Assembly: GCF_002242805.1 (NCBI RefSeq)
Contig: NZ_MCGQ01000008.1
Coordinates: forward strand, 124,001-188,000
Direction of reading: 5' to 3'
Origin: Streptomyces diastatochromogenes
GTDB taxonomy: Bacteria > Actinomycetota > Actinomycetes > Streptomycetales > Streptomycetaceae
Length of the DNA stretch: 64,000 bases
The position numbers and the translations under genes were made by a program. Below, in pieces: positions 1 to 10,600 of the stretch. Position 1 is the first letter of the stretch. Each line of letters opens with the position of its first letter. The notes below the pieces were generated by a model that made no database searches, was not told where the DNA came from, and saw nothing but the letters and a program-made list of their open reading frames with translations.

Positions 1-551
1 CGCGCGGCGAGGCCGCCAGCGTGGCCGCCTACTCCCGCGACCAGGCGCTGCTCGACCGGGGCGGCCGGATCCGCGCCCTCTACCAGCACGCCGTGCGCCA
101 TCTGCCGAGCGTGCACGCCGGTTTCGAGCGGCTGCGGGGCGACACCATGGCGCGCGGTCTGGACGAGCTGCCGGACCGGCTCATCGTCGTCGACCGCACA
201 GTGGCGTTCATCCCCGCGGGCGACGACGGCCGGCTCGCGCTGGAGGTACGCCACCCGGCCCTGCTGACGTACTTCGTCACGACCTTCGAGCGGCTGTGGC
301 GGCTGGCCACCCCCATGTACCCCGAGGCCGTCCAGCGCCCCACGCTGAACGGCGTCACCCCCCGCCAACGGGCCATCGCCGCCCTCCTCGTGGAGGGCCA
401 CACCGACACCGTCATCGCCGACCGCCTCGGCATGAACGTGCGCACCGCCCGCGTCCACATCGCCAAACTCGCCACCACCCTCGGCAGCGACAGCCGCGCC
501 CAGCTCGGCTACCTCATCGCACGCTCGGGGATCCTTGATCAGGAACCGTGA
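1..551 (+). CDS. LuxR-family transcriptional regulator, 3' part
   Basis: The reading frame is open from the first bases of the window, so the gene starts upstream. The visible part is about 180 residues. The last 65 residues form a LuxR-type helix-turn-helix (a conserved Thr-Pro-Arg-Gln-Arg stretch, a repeated Ala-Ala-Leu-Leu helix, then Val-Arg-Thr-Ala-Arg-Val-His in the recognition helix). The preceding segment, containing Asp-Arg-Thr-Val-Ala-Phe-Ile-Pro, aligns closely with the neighbour on the opposite strand, so the two are paralogues. It should be a DNA-binding regulator; its input and targets cannot be read. Its 3' end overlaps that of the convergent paralogue by 38 bp. A GTG at 21 is in frame but lies inside the conserved region and is unlikely to be the start. 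Confidence 0.85.
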   Translation, partial: RGEAASVAAYSRDQALLDRGGRIRALYQHAVRHLPSVHAGFERLRGDTMARGLDELPDRLIVVDRTVAFIPAGDDGRLALEVRHPALLTYFVTTFERLWRLATPMYPEAVQRPTLNGVTPRQRAIAALLVEGHTDTVIADRLGMNVRTARVHIAKLATTLGSDSRAQLGYLIARSGILDQEP

Positions 552-1557
552 GCGCGGCCGGCGGGCCGGGGTGCGGGGGGCCGTTCAGGCCCACCTGGGC
601 GATGCGCACGCCCAGTTGGGTACGGCTGGCCGCGCCGAGGGTGTCCGACAGGCGGGCGATGTGGGCCCGGCAGGTCCGCACGCTTATGCCGAGCCGTTCG
701 GCGATCACCGCGTCCTGATGGCCCTCGGCGAGCAGCGCGGCGATGGAGCGCTCGCGGTGCGAGATGCCCTCGATGCCGGTGTCGGGGAGGGGAGCCGTCA
801 GCGGCAGCGCCAGCCGCCACAGCCGCTCGAAGACGGTGACCAGGTACTCGACCAGCGCCGGGTGGCGCAGTTCCAGGGCCATCGTGCGCTCGGAGTTGGC
901 GGGGATGAAGGCGACCGTGCGGTCGAAGAGGATCAGCCGGTCGATGACCTCGTCCAGGGTGCGGGCCTCCACCGTGTCACCCATCAGCTCCAGGTAGTTG
1001 AGCAGCCCCTGCCCGTGCCGGGCCACATGCGTGTACAGGTCGCGCATGCGCACGCCCCGGCCGCGCAGCGCCAGCGCCCGGTGCAGTCCCTCGGTCAGCT
1101 CGGCCTCGCGCCGGATGCCGCCGGGCTGCACGGTGAGCACCTCGGTGGTGCACGCCTCGGTCGCCTCGTCCATCGCGGCCTGGATGCGGGAGAGCCCGTC
1201 CAGCACGCGGATGGCCGTGCCCTCGCCCGGCGCCGACAGGGCCTGCAGCTGCCGGCCCAGACCGGCGTACCACTCGACCGCGGCCACCGCCGAACCCACC
1301 CGCTGCTGGCTCTCCCTGACCTCGTCGTAGACCCCGCGCAGCAGCCGGGTCATGACCTCCTGCGGGGAGGTCGGCACCAGCCAGTCCATGTCGTCCGGGT
1401 CAGGGTGCAGCAGGGCAAGTTCCAGCAGGCAGGGCACCTGTTCCGCGTCCGTGCGCGGCACCCGTCCCCGACGTACGGCCCGGGAATACACGCGATCCCC
1501 GACCCCGCACAGTCGGTCGGCACCGTGTGGATGCTGCTCCGTCCCGTGCCTGGCCAT
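514..1557 (-). CDS. LuxR-family transcriptional regulator
   Basis: This 347-residue protein has a C-terminal LuxR helix-turn-helix (around residues 270-325) and a long N-terminal region like that of Streptomyces LuxR proteins with a TrmB-like sensor part. I chose the ATG at 1557 because a purine-rich GGGGTGG lies just upstream; an in-frame ATG at 1599 would add 14 residues with no better ribosome site. It shares the central and C-terminal domains with the gene at the window's left edge and converges on it with a 38-bp overlap. No ligand or target can be inferred. Confidence 0.85.
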   Translation of the reverse strand: MARHGTEQHPHGADRLCGVGDRVYSRAVRRGRVPRTDAEQVPCLLELALLHPDPDDMDWLVPTSPQEVMTRLLRGVYDEVRESQQRVGSAVAAVEWYAGLGRQLQALSAPGEGTAIRVLDGLSRIQAAMDEATEACTTEVLTVQPGGIRREAELTEGLHRALALRGRGVRMRDLYTHVARHGQGLLNYLELMGDTVEARTLDEVIDRLILFDRTVAFIPANSERTMALELRHPALVEYLVTVFERLWRLALPLTAPLPDTGIEGISHRERSIAALLAEGHQDAVIAERLGISVRTCRAHIARLSDTLGAASRTQLGVRIAQVGLNGPPHPGPPAALTVPDQGSPSVR

Positions 1558-1819
1558 CGCCCATTCCACCCCCGGCTTGCTGCCTCTTCCGCAGCGCAAC
1601 TATGCGCGGCCGGGACCGGGTCCGCAACACGGCTCCACGCACCGCGGGCGGCGAAAACCGACGTTACGACCCGTTTTCGTCCGGCCTCCGCCCGTCGCAT
1701 TGCAACAAGATGATGGTGGTGGGGCGCACGTCACCGGGGCATCGTTGATCTCGCTTCCCCCGGGTGCACCGACACCCGGAGCGGTCCCGGTCGGACACCC
1801 CCCGTCCGGCCGGGGCCGT

Positions 1820-1850
1820 CGTATCGCGCCCACGGGGGTGGCGCGATACG
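1820..1850. other. 11-bp perfect inverted repeat
   Basis: CGTATCGCGCC at 1820-1830 is matched exactly by GGCGCGATACG at 1840-1850 around a 9-base loop. It lies between the sugar-binding lipoprotein gene and the LuxR gene, both leftward. It could be a second terminator behind the stem at 1865-1916 or an operator for the LuxR gene. There is no T-run, so I leave the role open. Confidence 0.5.
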
Positions 1851-1864
1851 GGTGGGCCGCTCAG

Positions 1865-1916
1865 CACGTGACGCGGCCAGGAGCCGAGGACCTTCCGGCT
1901 CCCGCCGCGTCACGTG
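1865..1916 (-). terminator. Large hairpin terminator after the sugar-binding lipoprotein gene
   Basis: CACGTGACGCGGC (1865-1877) pairs perfectly with 1904-1916, and an inner GGAGCCG (1880-1886) pairs with CGGCTCC (1896-1902). The structure begins 31 bases past the stop codon at 1948, the right place for a factor-independent terminator of the Streptomyces type, which often lacks a U-tract. Confidence 0.75.
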
Positions 1917-1947
1917 CGAGCCCGCTGCCGTGTGCCGGGCTGCTGCC

Positions 1948-3066
1948 CTACTTCAGGCCGATGGCCGCGCAGGCCGCCTTGTACTTGGGGGTGCAGATCT
2001 CGCCGATCGTGTAGATCCCGTCGGCGAGGACCGTGTCCTTGATGCTGTCCTTGGTCAGGGCGCTCACCTGGACCAGCTTGGACGGGATGTCCTTGGCGGT
2101 CGGGCTGTCGACCTTGTCCTGGGTGAGGGCGTCGAACTGGATGTCCTTGCCCTGCACCTTGGTGACGGCCATCTGGGCCGCGGCCTCGGCCTCGTCCGGG
2201 TAGGACTTGTAGACGCTCATGTACTGCTCGCCGCCGATGACCCGCTGCACCGCGTCCAGTTCGGAGTCCTGGCCGGTGATCGGGGGCAGGCTGGTGACGC
2301 CGGCGGCCTTCAGCGCCTTGATGACACCGCCCGCCATGCCGTCGTTGGCTGCGTAGACCCCGGCGATGTTGTTCTTGCCGATCTTGTTGATCGCCTCGGT
2401 CATCTCGGCCTGGGCGTTCTCCGGCTTCCAGTCAGGGGTGTCGAAGGTGTCCGCGAGGGTCACCTTGCCGTTCAGCTCGGAGAGCGCCCCCTGCTTGAAC
2501 TGCTTGGCGTTCGGGTCGGTGGGCGAGCCGTTCACCATCACGACCTTGTCGGAGGTGTCGGCGTTCGAGCCCAGCGCCTCCAGCAGCGAACGGCCCTGCA
2601 CCTCGCCGACCAGCTCGTTGTCGAAGGAGATGTAGGCGTCGATCGGACCCTCGGCCAGCCGGTCGTAGGCGATGACCGGGATGCCCGCGTCCTTGGCCTT
2701 CTTCACCTGGCCGGCGATGGCGTGCGAGTCGACCGCGTCGAGCAGGATGACGTCGACCTTGTCGTCGATCATCTGCTGCAGCTGGCCGGCCTGCCGGGCG
2801 GCGTCCGCGTCGGCGTTGGCGTACTCGACCTTGCCCTTCTTGTGGGTCAGCTCGGCGACCTTGTTCTTGATGATGGGGTAGTCGAACTTGTCGTAGCGGG
2901 TGTTCGCCTTCTCCGGCAGCAGCAGCCCGATGGTGACGTCGTCGCCCTTGGTCGGGCTCGCACTCGCACCGTCCCCCGTCGCGTCCAGCACGCCGCAGCC
3001 GGCGAGCGAAAGGGTCATCGTGGATGCAGCCACGGCTATGGCGATACGACGCATTCGAGGGCTCAC
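1948..3066 (-). CDS. Sugar ABC transporter substrate-binding lipoprotein (xylose/ribose type)
   Basis: The 372-residue precursor has a short basic N-terminus, a hydrophobic core and a lipobox Leu-Ala-Gly-Cys at about residues 22-25, so the mature protein is a membrane-anchored lipoprotein. The rest has the periplasmic-binding-protein type I fold of sugar binders, with segments like those of D-xylose-binding proteins (Ala-Asn-Thr-Arg-Tyr-Asp near the mature start, Ile-Ala-Tyr-Asp-Arg-Leu, Ala-Ala-Asn-Asp-Gly-Met). No permease or ATPase gene is adjacent, so it is an orphan binder or serves a transporter encoded elsewhere. The GTG at 3066 or the ATG at 3054 could be the start; neither has a strong ribosome site. 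Confidence 0.88.
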   Translation of the reverse strand: MSPRMRRIAIAVAASTMTLSLAGCGVLDATGDGASASPTKGDDVTIGLLLPEKANTRYDKFDYPIIKNKVAELTHKKGKVEYANADADAARQAGQLQQMIDDKVDVILLDAVDSHAIAGQVKKAKDAGIPVIAYDRLAEGPIDAYISFDNELVGEVQGRSLLEALGSNADTSDKVVMVNGSPTDPNAKQFKQGALSELNGKVTLADTFDTPDWKPENAQAEMTEAINKIGKNNIAGVYAANDGMAGGVIKALKAAGVTSLPPITGQDSELDAVQRVIGGEQYMSVYKSYPDEAEAAAQMAVTKVQGKDIQFDALTQDKVDSPTAKDIPSKLVQVSALTKDSIKDTVLADGIYTIGEICTPKYKAACAAIGLK

Positions 3067-3350
3067 TTCAGGTGCGTTCCGGACGTGGGTGCTGCTTTAC
3101 GACCCAGGTGTCTGAAAAGCCAACGCGGAGCCGCTACCCGGCGTCAAGCGGAACTACTTAACGAGTGCGCAACAGCACGCTCCGCTGCACCTGTGAAGAA
3201 GGAACGGAATCCCCTCCAAACACTCTTTACGGACCCTCCATCCACGAGGAGTTCATGGGCAGGCAAAGATCCGCACAACCAACGGCAATCCTCGCGAGTC
3301 GTGATCACCGGCGGCCGTGCGCCGTCACTCCGACTCGAGCAGAGGACCGA

Positions 3351-5051
3351 ATGAACCCAGCCAGACGTACGGCAGCCACGGCCGCCGTACTCTCCACCAC
3401 CGGCGCCCTGCTGAGCGCACTCACCACCACCGCCGCGTCCGCCGCCCCGAGTTGCGTCTCCCCGGTGTACACCCGGACGTTCTACGCGAACACGACTTTC
3501 TCCGGCACTCCGAAGAAGACCGACTGCGACTCGGGGATCTCCGAGAACTGGGGCACGGCCGCCCCGGCCACCGGCCTGCCCAAGGACAACTTCGGGGTGC
3601 GCTGGAGCGTGACGCGGGACTTCGGTTCCGGTGGGCCCTTCTCGCTGCCGGTCAGCACCCAGGACGGGGTGCGGGTGTATCTGGACGGCGTGCGCAAGGT
3701 GGACATCTGGAAGAACGTGTCGGCCAACCAGAGCAAGTCCGTCGACGTCACGATCCCGTCCGGCAAGCACACCCTGCGCGTCGACTACGTCAACTGGACC
3801 GGCACCGCCAACGTCGCCTTCTCGTACCTGCCCCGGCTGTCGGCCGACGCCGACAAGGTCAAGCCGCTGGTGCCGACGGGGACTTCGGTGGCGTACGACA
3901 AGGAGACGGGCAAGGCGAAGCTGAGCTGGGCGAAGAACAAGGAGATGGACCTCGCGGGGTATCGGGTCTACCGGCGGCTGAAGGGCGCGTCGTTCGGGAG
4001 CAAGCCGCTCGCCACGACCACCTCCACCTCGTACACCGACGCCACCCTTCCGAAGACGGGCGAGACGTACTACTACGAGGTCCGCGCCTACGACCGGGTC
4101 GGCAACGAGTCGACGGGCACCGCGGACCAGGCGGTGACCACCGTCGACCGGGTGGCGCCCGACGCGCCGGCCAACGTGAGCGCGGGGGGCCATTTCGGTC
4201 CGACCGACAGTACGGGCGGGCTGAAGGTCGCCTGGGACAAGGTCGCGGGCGCGGTGTCGTACCGCGTCTTCCGGGCCGCGAGCGAGAACGGCACGTACAC
4301 CGCGCTCGGCACCACAGACCAGCTCTCCTACCTGGACACCTCGGCCGCCGAGAAGGTCACCTACTACTACCGCGTCTCGGCCGTCGACGCGGCGGGCAAC
4401 GAGTCCGCCCAGTCCGAGACCCGGTACGGCAAGATCTGGGACAACGACCCGCCCGCCCTCGTCACCGGGCTGAGCGTCACCCCGACCGAGTACGGCTTCC
4501 ATCTGGACTGGGACAAGAACCCGGCCACGGACCTGAAGTACTACGAGATCCACTGGGGCGAGGTGATGGGCGACCCGGGCGACCAGGTCTGCTGGGGCGG
4601 CACGGCGGACTACGTCTCGCCCGACCGGACGTCCTACGACTACACCACGCTCCCGGACGGCGACGAGGTCTGCTTCTTCGTCGACGCCGTGGACGACGAG
4701 GGCAACTCCGCGATCAAGTGGAACGGCCCGGCCGAGGCCGTGCCCGTCACCGAGCTGGACATGACGCCGAGCGAGGCGACGCCCGAAGGCTCGCCGGTCC
4801 GGCTGTCGGCGACCGCCGCGGGGACGGGCGTCGCGCTGGGCTGGAACGCCGTGGCGGACGCCACCGGCTACCAGGTCTACCGCTGGAACCCGGGCAGCAA
4901 GGCGTACGAGAAGCTGGGCGCCACGACGGACACGTCGTACGAGGACAGCGGCGCCGCCAAGGGGACCACTCACTTCTACCGGGTGGTCGCGCTGTACGCG
5001 GACGGGACCGAGTCCGCGCCCGGCGGTGACTGGGTGGCCCTCGCGCCCTGA
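3351..5051 (+). CDS. Secreted PA14 / fibronectin type III repeat protein
   Basis: This 566-residue precursor starts at an ATG after AGAGGA. A typical signal peptide ends in Ala-Ser-Ala-Ala near residue 34. Residues about 37-155 resemble a PA14-like domain (Tyr-Leu-Asp-Gly-Val, Leu-Arg-Val-Asp-Tyr), which usually binds carbohydrate. Four fibronectin III modules follow (about 175-265, 265-360, 360-465, 470-566), each with a Tyr-Xaa-Val-Tyr-Arg strand and a Tyr-Tyr-Tyr-Xaa-Val segment. No catalytic domain is visible, so it is probably an extracellular binding or adhesion protein. A bidirectional hairpin separates it from hspR. Confidence 0.85.
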   Translation: MNPARRTAATAAVLSTTGALLSALTTTAASAAPSCVSPVYTRTFYANTTFSGTPKKTDCDSGISENWGTAAPATGLPKDNFGVRWSVTRDFGSGGPFSLPVSTQDGVRVYLDGVRKVDIWKNVSANQSKSVDVTIPSGKHTLRVDYVNWTGTANVAFSYLPRLSADADKVKPLVPTGTSVAYDKETGKAKLSWAKNKEMDLAGYRVYRRLKGASFGSKPLATTTSTSYTDATLPKTGETYYYEVRAYDRVGNESTGTADQAVTTVDRVAPDAPANVSAGGHFGPTDSTGGLKVAWDKVAGAVSYRVFRAASENGTYTALGTTDQLSYLDTSAAEKVTYYYRVSAVDAAGNESAQSETRYGKIWDNDPPALVTGLSVTPTEYGFHLDWDKNPATDLKYYEIHWGEVMGDPGDQVCWGGTADYVSPDRTSYDYTTLPDGDEVCFFVDAVDDEGNSAIKWNGPAEAVPVTELDMTPSEATPEGSPVRLSATAAGTGVALGWNAVADATGYQVYRWNPGSKAYEKLGATTDTSYEDSGAAKGTTHFYRVVALYADGTESAPGGDWVALAP

Positions 5052-5066
5052 AAGCCCTGAGCACGC

Positions 5067-5095
5067 GAAAGGGGCCCGGAATCCGGGCCCCTTTC
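5067..5095. terminator. Bidirectional terminator between the FN3 gene and hspR
   Basis: A perfect 13-bp stem (GAAAGGGGCCCGG at 5067-5079 with 5083-5095) has a 3-base loop. It lies between two convergent genes and has an A-run on one side and a T-run on the other, so it can stop transcription in both directions. Confidence 0.9.
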
Positions 5096-5111
5096 ACCTG
5101 TCGCAGACACC

Positions 5112-5570
5112 TCAGTCGTTCTGCTGCCGCTTCGGCCGCCACACCACCAGCGCGCTGGTCTGCTGGACCTCCTGGTACGGGACCAGGTCGCGGCGGTAGG
5201 AGGCGTGGACGGCGGCCTCGCGCTGCTGCATCGCGGCCGCCGCGCCGTCCAGGGCCGCCTGCATCTCCGCCACGCGGGACTGGAGCGCGGCGACCTGGTT
5301 CTCCAGTTCGATGATCCGCTTGATGCCGGCCAGGTTGATGCCCTCGTCCTGCGACAGCGCCTGCACCTGGCGGAGCAGCTCGATGTCACGGGCCGAGTAG
5401 CGTCGGCCCCGGCCGGCGGTGCGGTCGGGGGAGACCAGGCCCAGGCGGTCGTACTGGCGCAGCGTCTGCGGGTGGAGTCCGGAGAGCTGGGCCGCGACCG
5501 AGATGACGTAGACCGGGGTCTCCTCGGTCAGTTCGTACGGGTTGCGCCGACGGCCGTCCATCACTCTCAT
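5112..5570 (-). CDS. hspR: Heat-shock repressor HspR (MerR family)
   Basis: The 152-residue protein has an N-terminal MerR winged helix-turn-helix ([10 protein letters not shown] near residue 35) and a leucine-rich helix at about 85-115. It is the last gene of dnaK-grpE-dnaJ-hspR and overlaps dnaJ by 4 bp. In Streptomyces HspR binds HAIR sites upstream of dnaK with DnaK as co-repressor; two such sites are visible upstream of this operon. The ATG at 5570 follows AAGGGAGA. A second ATG at 5561 is possible. Confidence 0.97.
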   Translation of the reverse strand: MRVMDGRRRNPYELTEETPVYVISVAAQLSGLHPQTLRQYDRLGLVSPDRTAGRGRRYSARDIELLRQVQALSQDEGINLAGIKRIIELENQVAALQSRVAEMQAALDGAAAAMQQREAAVHASYRRDLVPYQEVQQTSALVVWRPKRQQND

Positions 5571-6736
5571 TCTCCCTTCGCGGCCTCGAACAGCTCCGCC
5601 CGCGGGTCCTCGCCCGCGGTCGCCTCGCGATACGCCTCCAGTGCGTCACGAGCCTTCCCCGAGACGTCCGTCGGGACACTCACCTCGACGGTGACCAGCA
5701 GGTCGCCGCGGGTGCCGTCCTTGCGGACCGCGCCCTTGCCCCGGGCGCGCATGGTGCGGCCGTTGGGGGTGCCGGGCGGCAGCTTCAGGGTGACGGCGGG
5801 GCCGCCGAGGGTGGGGACCCGCACCTCGCCGCCGAGGGCCGCCTCGGCGAACGTGACCGGCACGGTGACGGTGAGGTTGTCGCCCTTGCGCCCGAACACC
5901 GGGTGCTCGCCGACGTGGACCATCACATACAGGTCGCCCGCCGGTCCGCCCCGCTCGCCGGGCGCGCCCTTGCCGCGCAGCCGGATGCGCTGCCCGTCGG
6001 TGACGCCCGCCGGGATGCGGACCTGCATCGTGCGGGACGACTTGGCGCGGCCGCTGCCCTTGCACTCCAGGCAGGGGTGCTCGGCGATCAGGCCGCGGCC
6101 CTTGCAGTCGGGGCAGGGGTCGGTCAGCGAGAAGCCGCCGCCCGAGCCCCGGGCGACCTGCCCGGTGCCGACGCAGGTCGGGCACACGCGCGGTGTGCCG
6201 TTCTTGTCGCCGGTGCCTGAACAGGCCTTGCAGGGCGCCTGGGAGGACATCCTGAGGGGCACCGTGGCGCCCTCGATGGCCTCCGTGAAGCTCAGCGTGA
6301 CCTCGGACTCGATGTCCTGGCCGCGCCGGGGCTGGGTGCGGGTGCCGGTCGCACCGCCGCGGTTGAACAGGCCCCCGAAGACGTCACCGATTCCGCCGCC
6401 GAAGCCGCCTCCGCTCTGGGTGTTGCCCCCGAAGAGGTCACCCAGGTCGAAGTTGAAGTTGCCGCCGCCGGCGCCCGGCCCGGGGCGGAAGCCGCCGTTG
6501 CCGAACAGGGCGCGTGCCTCGTCGTACTCCTTGCGCTTCTTGGCGTCGCCGAGGACGTCGTTCGCCTCGGAGATCTCCTTGAAGCGCTCCTCGGCCTTGG
6601 CGTTGCCCTTGTTGGCGTCCGGGTGGAACTCGCGGGCGAGCTTCCGGTACGCCTTCTTGATCTCGGCCTCGGTGGCGTCCTTGGGGACGCCGAGGACCTT
6701 GTAGTAGTCCTTCTCGATGAAGTCCTTGGTGCTCAT
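5567..6736 (-). CDS. dnaJ: Chaperone DnaJ
   Basis: This 389-residue type I DnaJ has an N-terminal J domain with the His-Pro-Asp motif (in Phe-His-Pro-Asp, about residue 38), a Gly/Phe-rich linker (about 75-140) and four CxxCxGxG zinc-binding motifs (about 165-230). A C-terminal substrate-binding domain follows. It stimulates DnaK ATPase and delivers unfolded clients. It sits 36 bp after grpE and overlaps hspR by 4 bp. Confidence 0.98.
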   Translation of the reverse strand: MSTKDFIEKDYYKVLGVPKDATEAEIKKAYRKLAREFHPDANKGNAKAEERFKEISEANDVLGDAKKRKEYDEARALFGNGGFRPGPGAGGGNFNFDLGDLFGGNTQSGGGFGGGIGDVFGGLFNRGGATGTRTQPRRGQDIESEVTLSFTEAIEGATVPLRMSSQAPCKACSGTGDKNGTPRVCPTCVGTGQVARGSGGGFSLTDPCPDCKGRGLIAEHPCLECKGSGRAKSSRTMQVRIPAGVTDGQRIRLRGKGAPGERGGPAGDLYVMVHVGEHPVFGRKGDNLTVTVPVTFAEAALGGEVRVPTLGGPAVTLKLPPGTPNGRTMRARGKGAVRKDGTRGDLLVTVEVSVPTDVSGKARDALEAYREATAGEDPRAELFEAAKGE

Positions 6737-6772
6737 CCCCGACGCCCCTCCTTCCTGTCTTCGGTGATTACG

Positions 6773-9346
<2,574 letters not shown>

Positions 9347-9350
9347 CAGA

Positions 9351-9371
9351 CCTGAGTCGGACGGACTCAAC
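9351..9371. promoter_or_regulatory. HAIR operator 2 (HspR binding site)
   Basis: CCTGAGT-N7-ACTCAAC resembles the HAIR consensus with one mismatch in each arm. It ends two bases before the stop codon of the next gene, so the whole dnaK control region is packed into 94 bp. Confidence 0.75.
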
Positions 9372-9373
9372 TC

Positions 9374-10393
9374 TTATCCGTTCCTTACACGCAACTGCCC
9401 TCTGACCTGCGTGGATACCGTACGCCGGGGCGGCTGGACAGGGATGCGAAGGAGTACGAGGACGACGAGGAGCACCCCTCCCGCCACCCACAGCACAGCC
9501 CCGTCCCCGGTCCACCCGGCATGGACGAGCACCCCCACGAGCACCGTGGAGAAGGACCCGGCGCCGAGCAGCACGACGGCCCCCGGCGGAGTGAGCCCGA
9601 GCCGCCGCAGCCGGTGCGCGAGATGGTCCGGGCCGCGCCTGAGCAGCGGCCGGCGGGCCGTCGCGCGCGCGAGGACCACGAGCAGGAAGTCGCCGGCGGC
9701 CACGGCACCGAGGCAGAACAGCACACCCGCGGTCGGCCCGAGCGCGTACCCCGCGCGCGTGAAGACGGCGGCCGAGGAGAGCAGGAACCCGGTGAACAAC
9801 GATCCGCAGGCTCCCATTCCGACCCGCGCAGGATGCCAGTTGTGCATCAGGAACCCGGTGAGGGCGGCCGCGAACACGCTCAGCAGCACCGCGAGCCCGT
9901 CCATCACCTCGGCGGCGGCACAGACCCCCGTCCCGAAGGCGGCGACCACCCCGACCGTGCCCGCCAGTCCGTCGGCGTGGTCGAGCCCCTTGAAGGCGAC
10001 GGAGGCGAAGACGATCCAGCCCACGGCCAGGATCCCGCCCCAGACGCCCGTCTCGTCGTACGGCACCACGCACGCCGCCGCCACGGCCGTACCGGCGACC
10101 AGCACCCGCGCGCGCAGCCGCCACACGTCGGCGACCAGCCCCAGCACGGCGACCGCGGCACCGGCGACCAGCAGCTCCGCGACCCCGTCCCCCAGCGGGG
10201 CGACCTTCGTCCACACCCCCGCCCAGGCCACCAGACAGGTGACGGCCACGACGGCGACCCCTCCGAGCGCCGGCAGGGGCCGCTGCCGGCGCCGGTCGAC
10301 GATCCCCGCGCGCAGAGCGGGCACCCGGAGGAGCGCCGCGAGCACGGCGGTGAGGAGGAGAGCGGCGGAGGCCGCGGCGATCCCGTAGAGCAC
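9374..10393 (-). CDS. MraY/WecA-fold membrane protein with altered catalytic motifs
   Basis: This 339-residue polytopic membrane protein has about ten hydrophobic segments and the topology of polyprenyl-phosphate N-acetylhexosamine-1-phosphate transferases. Segments equivalent to family motifs are recognisable but changed: the usual Asp-Asp pair after the third loop reads Val-Ala-Asp, the Asn-Xaa-Xaa-Asp-Gly-Leu-Asp-Gly motif reads Lys-Gly-Leu-Asp-His-Ala-Asp-Gly-Leu-Ala-Gly, and Gly-Asp-Ser/Ala-Gly-Ser reads Gly-Ala-Cys-Gly-Ser. The His-Leu-Xaa-His-Arg-Leu loop is kept. It may be an inactive or retargeted transferase. It lies upstream of dnaK on the same strand. Confidence 0.75.
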   Translation of the reverse strand: MLYGIAAASAALLLTAVLAALLRVPALRAGIVDRRRQRPLPALGGVAVVAVTCLVAWAGVWTKVAPLGDGVAELLVAGAAVAVLGLVADVWRLRARVLVAGTAVAAACVVPYDETGVWGGILAVGWIVFASVAFKGLDHADGLAGTVGVVAAFGTGVCAAAEVMDGLAVLLSVFAAALTGFLMHNWHPARVGMGACGSLFTGFLLSSAAVFTRAGYALGPTAGVLFCLGAVAAGDFLLVVLARATARRPLLRRGPDHLAHRLRRLGLTPPGAVVLLGAGSFSTVLVGVLVHAGWTGDGAVLWVAGGVLLVVLVLLRIPVQPPRRTVSTQVRGQLRVRNG

Positions 10394-10544
10394 GGCTCTA
10401 AGTTAGGCCCGAAAGTAGCAATTCGGTACGAATAACACGATCGGATTGCCTGGCCTGCTCAGGCTCCCCTCAGCGACCCAGATCACCTCGCCCCTGACTA
10501 CAGTGCGAGTAAAGATGCGGGTAGTCTCAGACGGACTGCATAAG

Positions 10545-10558
10545 TTACCGCTTAGTAA
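10545..10558. promoter_or_regulatory. Candidate operator TTAC-N6-GTAA
   Basis: A 14-bp palindromic pattern, TTAC-CGCTTA-GTAA, ends 42 bases upstream of the Fe-S oxidoreductase start codon. TetR-type regulators of fatty-acid metabolism in actinomycetes bind palindromes of this general form. The link is inference from position and symmetry only. Confidence 0.35.
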
Positions 10559-10600
10559 TGTCTCTCGACGAAGTCCCTCGCAGGCCCGAGGAGCCCCGAA

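Noticed and set aside
3144..4973. Minus-strand open frame of 609 codons
   Set aside because: It is a shadow of the fibronectin III gene.
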